From contig NW_015971540.1 in NCBI RefSeq assembly GCF_000182565.1, positions 310,001-374,000 of the forward strand: a DNA stretch of 64,000 bases, given 5' to 3'. Both the position numbers and the translations under genes were made by a program. Every line of letters starts with the position of its first letter. Position 1 is the first letter of the stretch. Origin of the DNA: Spizellomyces punctatus DAOM BR117. Lineage: Eukaryota; Chytridiomycota; Chytridiomycetes; Spizellomycetales; Spizellomycetaceae. The notes beneath the pieces are model-generated. The model was not told the origin of the DNA, did not search any database, and saw nothing but the letters and a program-made list of their open reading frames with translations. Positions 17,533 through 37,727 of this stretch are shown in pieces.

Positions 17533-20500
17533 TCACCTATACTGCTCCTCCTCATCACTGCCGTAGTGTGAATGATGCCCACTGCCATGCGAATATTGTT
17601 CTTGGTGTGGGTTTTCGGGATAATCAAACTGTTGTGCGCTCATGCGTTTTGACAACTGGGCGACAACATGATCATACACTGGCTGATGCGGGACGTATGA
17701 GGCACGCCTTGAACCGTGGGAAGCATTGCTTCCGTGACGGATCAATGGTTGAGCTGGCTCCAAGTACTCTCCGTGATTGCTCACGTAAGATTGAGGGAGG
17801 GGAACATTGGGATGATGGTGACGAGGGGAGAACGCTGGCGACATGACTTCCACATCCCCGGGAGGTAGGGATGCTCCAAGCCAGCTGGGACGCATTTCTT
17901 GGATGTCCTCAACAGGAAATTCGTATGCCCGCTGGGAGGGAGCTCTTGATCGGTTTGGTTCTCGGTGTTCAAGGTGCGACGGGGACGAGAAGGATTCCTC
18001 ATAGTTGGGTGGAAGGCTGCTGAGGCTTGGATACATTCCATCTGGTCCTTCTGCGGTCTTCCTGTCTCTTGGCGACTCCAGCTCGTCCATGCGACTGGAT
18101 TTCTCAATCCTCACGTCTGTATTCGGTGCCTTGGGAGTGGTCCATTTGATCTGTCCAGCTTCCACATCATCCTCGCCCTTTCCTTTAGCCTGTTTGCCTT
18201 TGCTTTTCTTATCCTTTTTACCACCCTTCTTACCACCCTTTTTCTTGTCGCCTTTGGGTTTGGTGGCATCCCTGTCCGCGAGCATATTGGCAGCCGAGAT
18301 GAAGATCGGAACGGACATTGCACCCACTGAGCCAAGTATGAAGAAACCGAACCAAATAGCGTCCAGTCCGGTCAACAATCCGTCACACACAGCCATTTGG
18401 ATATCCACAGTATCCTTTGCTACTTCTTTACAATTACTTGAGTCACCGTATATGATGTTTTGGGCTGTATTGACCGTTGCTCTCATAGTGTCCTTTAGGT
18501 CTGGAATCGAGGCGTTAATGGCCTGAGTTTGATTGTTCACATACGTCCCGATATTGGTTTTCAGTGTGCTGAACGCGCTTGCGATGGTACTTGAAATATT
18601 CACCATTGTAATTACGGTGGACTTCATAGTGTTGTACGAATTTTGGATAGATGTGGAGGTAGTGAGAGATACACTCAGTGATGAATTGAACCCCAGGAAC
18701 TGGTTTCTCAGAGCAACTACTTCTGCTGCCAGTGCGTCGAGAGCTGCATTATCTGCCGTGTAGTTGGTGTTTATGTCGGATGCAACGAACACTCGGTAGC
18801 CATCAGGTCCAGCAGTTCCGTTTCCTTGAAGCTGGTCAATGGCAAGCCCGATGGCCTGTTGTAAAAGCACTACAGCGTCCTTCATGGTAGATATGGCAGT
18901 AAGGTTGTACTGATTCACTTGAGTTTCAGCAGCACCAGCGTTCGACGAGGCCGATGATGGGTCCTGCATACTACCGATGATCGAACTATGCAGCAACGCG
19001 GATTATACGTAAGTAAGAATGTAAGAGTCTCTTGAGAAGACCATTGTAACTCACTCCACATCCAAAGAACTGAGGGCGCTGGAGAAATTCATCGAATCTA
19101 TTTGCTGGTTGGCGCTATCCGCCACATCTGGCAATGTAACGAACATCTGAACAACGTCAATCGTAGCCGTTCCTTGCAAGCAGGCATCACGAGCATTGAA
19201 TGCTTTGCTGATCATGTCGCTAGAGCCCGTCATATTCCCCATAAACGACACCAGGGGTGACTGCCCGCCATCTGAACGGTCGAATGCAACAGTGCATGCT
19301 AGTCGATTAATGGCAATGATAAGCACGAAGTCACACTCATGACACAGACCGCAGAGAAGGACCCACCTTCGCCAAAAAGAATACTAATGATCACGAACAA
19401 CATTGTCAGGAAAAGTGCCAACAGTGTATACGGGATGGAGCCGCACAGACAGCCCTTGACAAGTCCTGGTCTTCGACCACCGACTCCTCCTGTCATGAAT
19501 ATCAAAATAACGGCAGGCAATCCAAACAGGACAAAGAACGCAATACGTCTGTAGAACATTGCTCGGTTAATAAAGTAGAAGCTCTCAGTTGATGGCACAC
19601 AGTACACGCACCTGTAAAGTTCATACTTCATGATTTTTAACATCCAATCGTTCGCAGTGGCCTGGTACTCGTTGCTCTTCTGTCCAATATCATCAAATGT
19701 GACGCTTACATCGGCTTTTATGGAAGCCAGTTCAGATTTTGTTTGATTTTTAACATCTGAAGTCAGTGAATATGATTAGTTTCTAAACAATCATAAGGGG
19801 CAATTCATACGGTAACTACCGTTCAAAGCTGGCGTTTGAATGGACTTGACTCTGCCTGGAAGATCACCACCGATGCTCAAGGCTTCCGCGGCGATATCAG
19901 ACAGCTCAGGTATACCACTCAATGCGTTAGTTACGAGGGAAACCGCATCTTCAGTACCCGCAACTTGGCCTCGTTGATTATTGAGTTCGCTACAATCAGG
20001 TTCTGGTGCGTTTGGATCGCGAGTCCATTTATATGCGTAGTTGGAATTGCCTGGTACCGGCTGCCAATTACGGGATAAATCATCCATCTTGTTCGAGGCG
20101 ATAGTGATGTTGGTGATCAGCTGGGATAGAAGCCCGGTTGCGGGAGCCGTTAACAAGTTTTTGAAACTTTCGATACTGGAGGCTTCCAATGTAAGCAAAT
20201 TCTTCTTGTTATCCAGGGCGGTACAGTTGGCTGCTAGTTGAATAATCTGGTCCGAAATATTTTGGAGAGGCGCAACATCAATCAAGTTTGCTGCACGATC
20301 GGTAAGATTGTTGATGCCAGAATCCAGTGTGTCGAAGACGTCCCCCAAGCGTACTTGAAAGTTGGCGACAATGCCGTCAGCATCTTCAAATGTTCGATTT
20401 GCGGTTTCATCAAGGATCACCATAGCTCTATGGAAGTATTCACTGCCACGCATTCCACCAATTACAGCAGCACTACAGTAGCAACATATATAAGCCGCCA

Positions 20501-21183
20501 AGTTACTTGAAAAATGATGAAGTGTTACTTACGTCCAACAGAAGTATACGAAGAAGAGCATGAAGCCAGCAACTGTCCTTTGTCTCGTTGTAAAGGGATC
20601 CCTTTGACGGCGAGCCAGACGCTGTTTACGGCAGGTGCAAAGACAACATCCAGCACAGCAGTTGGCGATAAAAGTCAGGAGAAGTGATCCAAGAAAACAA
20701 ATTATCGGCTGTAATATGGACGTTATGTCAACGCTGCTACCGTGAATATCTGGAAGCATCATTTGTACTCACAATGCAATACATAAGAGTCTTCTGTCCA
20801 TCAAATGTGAACGAGCCATTCTGCACTTGTGGAAGGGGAATATGCTGCTGCCCATTACGAAGATTAACTCGAGTAAGTCGGGCAAGATTGGTCCAAATCC
20901 AAAGCCCCCCAGCGGGTTTTGAAAGTTCAGCGTAATAATGGGACTGGTTTGCACCAGAATCGGCCGTGTTGATTCCTTCGAATCCGCGGCGGGAGAGTTG
21001 CACATGTTGCAAGTCTCGGTATAGGGTATCTGAGCACACACCATAAGAGTCAAGCTAAGGCCACCATTGCAAGTACATTCCCACCATACCTGACTGTAGC
21101 GAAGCGTAGGTATCCGGCAAATTGCTTAATATTCCAGATAGCACAAAAATTGCTGAAGCAAGGGTTGGAAATGTAGTGCGCAT
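17533..21183 (-). CDS. Prominin-like multipass membrane glycoprotein
   Basis: A multi-exon gene. The ATG at 21183 opens with a likely signal peptide (FPTLASAIFVLSG). An extracellular stretch is followed by TM1 (IICFLGSLLLTFIANC), which ends in a Cys-rich cluster (CCAGCCLCTC), and TM2 (TVAGFMLFFVYFCW, followed by AAYICCYCSAAVIGG). Next come a large loop rich in Asn/Thr (residues from 20.4-19.8 kb), further TMs (FFVLFGLPAVILIFM; YTLLALFLTMLFVIIS), a second large loop with potential N-glycosylation sites, a last TM (AIWFGFFILGSVGAM) and a long cytoplasmic tail. The tail starts with a Lys/Gly-rich block (KGDKKKGGKKGG) and is Pro/Ser/His-rich. A Cys-rich TM1 edge, two large extracellular loops and a cytoplasmic tail are the plan of prominin, and tweety-type channels look similar. 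The function in fungi is not known to me. Confidence 0.6.
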
Positions 21184-21620
21184 CTTTGTGGACAATATTG
21201 GTTTGGTTGTTGTCCTGGTATACTGCGTGAACAGAAATCCCGCCTCGCTAGAGACTTTTGGCTGGCGGGATGCTGGTAATGCCACCGATCACTTAAATGA
21301 TAGCTGGTCTATAAGTGCCAAGCCTTCGAACTGTGCACACTGGTATTGGCATGTAGCATTGGTGTCCAAAAATAGCTCTTGTTTGGCCCGGAGGATGAGA
21401 TGAGCGTGACATTGGCATTTCTTGGCTATATATAGGATTTGAGTGTCATCTATTTGCTATGGTTCTGTTTGGGCTAGCACCTTAATCTTGGATCAACACG
21501 GACCCCTCCGCTGGTTATAGACTTGAGTTTACTGCCTGAGGATAAGTTACGAAGATTGAAGATCTTGGATACATTTTCCAGGAAAGGGGCTAGCTACATC
21601 CAAGTACATTCCCATCATCC
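21184..21620. other. Intergenic, upstream of the prominin-like gene
   Basis: Upstream region of the prominin-like gene and 3' flank of the ODF3-like gene, both on the minus strand. No coding content is recognisable. Confidence 0.4.
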
Positions 21621-23143
21621 CTAAAAGATATACTCGCCATCGACTGTGTCTGGTACGAAGAGCTCATATTCGGAATGCTTGCACCTGAAGGAGAACTGTG
21701 GCTTGGCGCTCTTGCTGAATTTGACATCAGGAGTGTCTGTAGGTCAACCGATGAGCATAATATGCGGTTGAACCAAAGGAGCGTACTGGTGCTTACATTG
21801 TCCAGGGCCGGGAGTCACAGTATGAAGAGCGTTGCCTGCGGCCGTTTGACCTTCAAGGATTTCTGAATCCAAGAACAGACATCAACGTTTACTATCATTC
21901 TGGCCACGGTCGTCCCCCATCTCGCAAAGTAACTTGCACGCACCTCCCGCTCCACCAAAAGGACCGTCCGAGTCTCCACGGGGTCTCGATCCAAGTGAGT
22001 ACGCAGGTGCAGCAGTTTTGATTTTTGAGGGGTCAAGTGGAGAATATGCTGCAGGTCCAGGGGATACAGACTCAACTATATTTGGAAGGATTGGCAGCCC
22101 ATTAGCTTATCTACCCCAATATGCAAGGTACAAGATGAATATAACGTACGCTTCACCGGTCGAGGTGGTTTAATAGTGTATGCGGCGGCCGCCCGAATTG
22201 TAATTGCTGGATGAACGCCCAATGTAGGTGCGACGGCATACTCGGCTGGTCCTGGGTTGTCATTCGGCCGTTCTGTCGGACGGCGACCTCCGATGCTATA
22301 TGCGGGCGCCTTGGGTTCTCGCGAGGGTATGTACGCGGGATTATATTTGCCGGGACCTACGGGGCATGGTCATCACCAGTGCTCTTTACGTAACGCTGCC
22401 ATCCACGGTACTATCACTCACCGGGAGTATCTGCATCTGCATTTTCCATAAGACGCGGAACGTTAGCTATAGCATTTGACATCTATTCTCCGGAAATCCG
22501 GCATGAAGCATGTGGAATTTACCGGTAAGATTATCCATACCATCTTTACGCGCTTTTTTGTATCCTCCTTGCAATGAGAAAGCAGGACCTTGAGATCGCC
22601 CAACTCGTGTGGTTTGCGGAAAGAAAACATTGGGCCCAGGCGTCTCATGAGGATTCGCTTTATGATAATCAGTACAGATCAGAGAACTCAGGTTCAAGCA
22701 GAACTCACGTTGTTCGTAACGCAGCTTGATCCCGAAGGAGTAAGCAGGGGCCCGCTTCATGGTTTTTGCATTAATTCCAATTGTACTAGAAAAGAGAGGA
22801 CTTATTAGATATCAGTCTGAGAAGTAATACTGACTGAGACTCACGAAGGCAATTTGTAAGCTGCTGGACCTGGCCCTATGAAGATGGATAGTTCGGTCAA
22901 ATTAGCATATTCTTCTCCTACACGCAGCTACATGACAGCGCCAGCGGGAAAATCTGGCTTCTTCGTGAAGCATCCTCCTGGCTCAAGGTGCATACCGCCT
23001 CTCTCCTCACCTTTGAGCCGTGCGGCAATTGGGATCTCTTTCGGCTTTTCTGACTCGGATGAGCTGCTCCATGCCGCGTTCCTGCCATTAGAAAGGTTGG
23101 GCAGTTTCGGGTTTGCCGGGGCCGGCTTATCCTTGTCGGCCAT
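21621..23143 (-). CDS. ODF3/SHIPPO-type protein with PGP repeats (flagellar axoneme-associated)
   Basis: A multi-exon gene from the ATG at 23143 (MADKDKPAPANPKLPN) to TAG at 21621-21623. Exons carry repeated Pro-Gly-Pro units of the STPGP/SHIPPO type: GPGPAAYKLPS, ETPGPNVFF, GPGKYNPAY, DNPGPAEYAV, SPGPAAYSPL and VTPGPGQ. They alternate with APAYSFG/APAYSIGGR/APAYSLGSR segments, the typical spacing of ODF3/CIMAP proteins. Introns interrupt several repeats, for example a GTGAGT donor right after DADTPG. In animals this family lies in sperm outer dense fibres or inside microtubule doublets, so in a fungus it fits a zoospore flagellum and is good evidence for a zoosporic lineage. The exact subfamily cannot be settled by eye. 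Confidence 0.75.
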
Positions 23144-24133
23144 TGGCGGTGTTGCTTCACGACGAAGAGTGAACCAATGCTTCGGTATCCTTATGCCTCA
23201 GATCGGCAGCAGATGGTACCAGCAGAGGAGGAGGTGACAACGGAGAGTAGAGTTGTTTGGTGGCAATTAGTCTTAGACAGAGGCCCTATCAAATCTCACA
23301 AGTGAAAGAATATCCCATTGAGGATCTTCACTATGTAGGTTTCCAAGGTTCGCGGTAAATTGGCGGGTCATTCGGAAACAATGCAAGTCCAGTCTGCTCT
23401 TCTGAGAACAGCGTAGTGACTAATCGCATGCTCAAATAAAAATGATCGAGGGAACTGGGAGGCGTTGTAAGGTACTATAGTATCATCACGGCCGTTTTTA
23501 GCAGCACGGAAATTCTCCGTTCTGGCTGTCTACCCGCCAACATTTCGCGTCGAACGAGTGGTTCCGAGGCATTCCAACGGTTCGCAGAGATCTGATATCT
23601 CACAGCACACAGTCGTCAGGGCTGACGTTCCCTCGTTAAGAGCGCTGACTAGGTAAGGTCATACCATATGGTCGGACAGACTGAATTCAGATTACCTTGG
23701 TACGCCCACCCTTACCAAAAATGGAGAGACAACTCGTTCATGAGCATATTTATTATACGAGAAATGCAAATCTTCAGTGGTTGAGATTTGGATTGCGACG
23801 CAAATATTGTGCGACTACAAAGTCATGCCCTTATCCAGGATAATGTTTACATAAACCGCTCCTGCCAACCAAGCGCTTAACGCCCTTCTTGGTGGTTAAG
23901 TGAATAAGTTCCGTGCGGATATCTGTTTGTCGGATGTTCAACCAACTATCAATGGACGCGTGACTAAGCATCGGGATTGCTTGTTTGCACCGCCTATAAG
24001 ACCATAGTTTGTTTTTGGTGGGATGTTTACAATGTTGCATATAATGCCAAGCAGTGCCAATGACTGTCTGCGATCATTATCAAGTTTGTCCGTAAAACGT
24101 GAATATTGACAGCCCATTACCAGAATTTACAAT
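23144..24133. other. Intergenic between the ODF3-like and ATR genes
   Basis: About 1 kb with only short unsupported frames. It holds the promoter of the ODF3-like gene and the 3' end of ATR. Confidence 0.4.
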
Positions 24134-33812
<9,679 letters not shown>

Positions 33813-34219
33813 TGGCCCTGAATGTGTCCTTATCCGATATTTGCCAGACGTCCAACTGCAGAGTGCATTGTGCGATCGAGATTTGACAAAACCAGAACTG
33901 AGGTGAGCTCAAGATGGGATGTTGAGTCACCCTGTCCACGTGACAGCCTTACGTAAGCGTCGGAGGGGTCGGCCGATCATGCATGCTTCGAGATCACGTC
34001 AACAATAGAAAATACGATTTGACAAAAATAAACATTGGCGCAACAATCGAAAGGCGTAAAGATGGAATTGTCTTTGAAAATTTAGCTTGGCAAACAGAGT
34101 AAAAATGGGCATTGATGTTACAGGCATGGTTTTTCTTGGACGACTATGCAGGCAAATATATAGCTCCATGTAGAGAGGAGAGCCTTGCTGTACCGCATTT
34201 TGAAGCGAAAAACCCCATC
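33813..34219. other. Divergent promoter region, ATR and aspartyl protease
   Basis: About 400 bp shared upstream of ATR (-) and the protease (+). No specific regulatory site can be named. Confidence 0.4.
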
Positions 34220-35903
34220 ATGCTAGTTGCAAGACTAGCCACAACGCTGGCTCTATTACGAACAACCGCCTGGGGTATACCAGCCACTTCAGATGCCCAA
34301 GCGCAAATGGTGATTCCTACCCTCGATCGACCATTCCATATACCCATGCTGTCACCGGTGATGGACGATCATCAGGGACGGCTACGACATTTGAATGAGA
34401 CTGGCGAATTGAGACCACCAAGACTGAAACGACGACAAATTGTTGAGGATGAGTTGGCGTACGATCCCGACATTCTCTTTGCGGTAATTATGAGGTTCCA
34501 TACTTCGCGGGATCACAATGTGTAATTGAACAGCGTTGTTGCTTTTAATAGTATTTCGGACAAGTCAAGCTCGGCACACCTGCCCAAACCTTCACAGCCA
34601 TGTTTGATACCGGCTCCTACCAATTCTGGGTCCGATCAAAGCTATGCACCGTGCAAGCATGTCAAGGGCATCCAAAATACGATGGGGACCTCTCTTCCTC
34701 TTACGTCTCCACAAACACGAAAGCCGATCTAATTACGTACGCTGATGGAACTAAAGTACAAGGCGTGTACGCTAAGGAAAAAGTTTCAGTAGGCAGCGTA
34801 GCTGTTCAAGGTCTAACTTTTGAGGAGGTCACTGACACGAATGAAAGTTTGGGGGCTGCGTACGATTCTATCATGGGGATGTGTTGGCCACCTGTGGACA
34901 AACCTAAAAGTTGGTTTCAAACGCTCGTCCAAAATGGTGGAGTAACATCCCCAGTGATGGGATGGGTAATCGATAGTACAAACACAGATGGTTCCATAAC
35001 CCTGGGAGGAGTAGATTCAGCTCGTTTCACGGGAACTCTCCAATGGGTCCCGAGGTATGGCGACTACAATGGAAGAAGGCTACTTCCCTTTGCTTTGGTA
35101 CTCATAATAGTCTTCTTGCTGGTCTTAGCTTTGGTTTTGCAAGCAACGGAGGAGGCGGTGGCCCGTTCATTTATTTCCAAGGATTGACCGTCGCAGGGTC
35201 TGTTACAATGGGCAACACCACTACACCTCTCAGTTGGTCACAAGGTCATTTTCTCTCCGTCTTTGATACTGGCACTTCCATGTCGGTGGTACCCACCAAA
35301 GTGGCCGCCGATATCCACGCCCAATTTCCAGCCTTTTCCATCGATCCATCTCGGCCGGGTGGAAAATATTATACTGGATGGTGTGATCTCAACACACTAG
35401 GAAATGTGACCTTGTCGTTTGTTGGAGAAGAAGGGCTCGTCAGTCTAACCCTAGAACCTCACGAGTGGGTGCTATATATACCGAAAAATAACCAGCCCAA
35501 CTATTGTCTCTCGATTTTCGTTGGGAACGATGCTGTCGCTCAGAAAGTGACTGTGAATGGTCCGCTCATTGCGGGAATTCTGGGCAACAGTCTTCTCCGA
35601 AAGTTTTACACTGTATTTGACTGGGGGAAGAATCGAACGGGATTCGCGCTCGCCGTCCGGACACCGAACGTGCAAGCCCAGCTTATTGGATTGAATTCGT
35701 CGACTGAAACGGGAACCGGGACTGCTACAACTGGCAGTAAGAGTCCCTTTCAAGCATGGATTCCTACTACTGATACAAGTGGAACCGGCTCAGGTGGTTT
35801 TGGGATAGACGCCGCGACGGTTGCGCGCTACGCCAAAGTTGGCGCTCCTTCCCTTGCTACCTTAGGAACCGGTTTCCTTGCATCTTTAATGATCATGTTT
35901 TAG
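34220..35903 (+). CDS. Pepsin-family aspartyl protease, probably GPI-anchored (yapsin-like)
   Basis: The start at 34220 gives a signal peptide (MLVARLATTLALL) and a propeptide with a basic processing site (RLKRRQ). A 68-nt intron (34484-34551) precedes the mature enzyme, which begins YFGQVKLGTPAQTF. The two catalytic aspartates are in MFDTGSYQFW and VFDTGTSMSV. NSLLRKFYTVFDW matches the conserved C-terminal lobe. A Ser/Thr-rich stalk and a hydrophobic tail (LATLGTGFLASLMIMF) indicate a GPI-anchor signal, so it probably acts at the cell surface or wall. The frame changes between about 35,055 and 35,111. A 56-nt GT-AG intron there (GTATGG to AATAG) would restore it; a frameshift is the alternative. 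Confidence 0.85.
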
Positions 35904-36227
35904 TTTGTCACTCGTACTGTTGTAGTTATTTCATTTTGGGAAGATCTTTATATTCATTGCTTATGCGCCTATAGAGAACTACCAGCAACGGGCATCCTCG
36001 CCTGCCTCCAATAAGTTTCCGACCTAGGTGTGCAGCACTATTTGTAGTAACCAAATTGTAATACTGGAGCCGACCTATAGAACGCTATGCATTATTCTAT
36101 CTAAAAATTGTCTATTTACAAAAAATCAAGTTTATCTAGACGGGGCGGCCAACACTGACGCTATTGTCATGCTGGCGGTCATAGTCCTATGCTACCACTT
36201 GACACAAACAGCCCTATGACATCAGCT
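35904..36227. other. Intergenic between convergent genes
   Basis: 3' flanks of the protease (+) and the cis-prenyltransferase (-). No gene seen. Confidence 0.4.
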
Positions 36228-37504
36228 CTACTGTGCCATCTTCTCCTCTCTAAGTAACTGCAAGTAACGCTCCACACGAGCACCCCGCGCCTCCTCATCC
36301 TCTGTGCCATCGGCCTGGTCATCGGGATTAGAACTGCCCGGCCAGGTTATTCGTGCCGGTGAAGGAGCAATGCTAGCAATCCGGGCTGCCTGGCGTCGCG
36401 TGTAGTTTGCCTGGTAAGACAAAAGAACGGGAAGCATATTCCAAAAGCTGAATTCCGGCCAGAGGACATCAAGAAAATGAACCTGGCAGTCCTTAGTCAC
36501 CTGTCGAGTTAACCAATTGCTTCAATATATACAGGCCATTAAAACGTGACAAATCCTCTTTCGAAACTTACCTGCCACAATAAAAAGTCACTCAGCCTTT
36601 TCTCCCCACTTGTCCTCACCAAAATATCCAGCTCAGGGTCCTCTCCAGTCTGCATCAACCGATCTAAAAGATGCTCATCAATATCATCCACTCTTAAATG
36701 TCCCTCTTTGACGCCACGCACGGCCAAAGCTACAGATTCGGCCATTTCATGTCGAGATGTATAGGGACAGCATATGTTTAGCACGGCACGAGTGTGATAG
36801 CGGGTTGAGGCTTCTGCTTGGCGTGCAGCTTCAAGGACATGAGGCGGCAGAAGAGATGTGTCTCCCAGAACGCGAATTCGTATGGAATGCTTCGATACAA
36901 ACGTGCTATGCGATAGTGTCTAAGTCCATCTGCGAGGAGCAAGGGCTGGGTCAATCGCGACTCTACCTGTGTTTACTAAATTCTTCAAACTTTCGGCACG
37001 CCAAATCCATCAAAACATCTACTTCTTCGCGTGGTCGTTTAAAGTTCTCGATACTGAATGCATACACTGTCACCACATTTATTCCGAGGTCAAGGCACCA
37101 TTCAAGGGTCTAGAAAGGAAAAAGGTTCGTGATGGGCGTAGAGGAGATCACGTGACTTTTGCAGTAGGTGTTCATCGGCAACTCGGCTGCTATAGCCTCC
37201 AACATACCTTCTCCAAGCTTTTGCTCCCAACCACATGCCCAATCCTTGTCTGCACTCCCAACTTTTTGGCGTATCGTCTGTTACCATCCATAATGAATCC
37301 GACATGTTTTGGTATGGGTCCTATTCGGAGCAGGTTTATCAGTGCGCGCTGAGAGCTCGAAGCGATGCTGGAGAACAGCGAGCTGTTTGTGGGTTCGGCC
37401 GATACAGCCAGTGACTTGTTGGAGTTGTTGGACATGACGTGACGACTTCCACGGTGTGAAGTCGAACGTGGCTCATTGGACGTCCTCAAGGTGGGTGTTG
37501 GCAT
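36228..37504 (-). CDS. RER2: cis-Prenyltransferase, dehydrodolichyl diphosphate synthase (Rer2/DHDDS)
   Basis: Four or so exons. The Ser/Asn-rich N-terminus is followed by [15 protein letters not shown], which contains the catalytic Asp of the UPP-synthase family. Next exons read [16 protein letters not shown] and [10 protein letters not shown], then [20 protein letters not shown] with the diphosphate-binding R-x-S-G-E-x-R-x-S-D-F motif. After a short intron comes [14 protein letters not shown], and the protein ends EEKMAQ. It elongates farnesyl diphosphate with IPP in the cis configuration to make dolichol for N-glycosylation and GPI anchors at the ER. The start could also be the internal Met at codon 24 (MSNNSN). 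The promoter is shared with the divergent DUF3684-like gene. Confidence 0.9.
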
Positions 37505-37727
37505 GTCAACAACATGCTTAGTAAGGCGTTCCGATCACGGCCGTCGAGTGTTGACAGCTCTCTCCGCCCGCAGTTTCGCCCAGATCGTCCCGCAGAAAGT
37601 GACCCAACGCATGTCCTAACCCGCCCGAAGCGACTCAACAGACCTTTTCCTCGAGATATTTCATTTTATCTATTGGTTGTGACGACTTTTACATTGTGTA
37701 TTCGAAGAGTGAACCCGACCGTCCAGC

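Noticed and set aside
18005-18526. 173-codon hydrophobic plus-strand frame.
   Set aside because: Antisense shadow of the prominin-like gene's tail; its hydrophobic look comes from complementing Lys/Gly codons.
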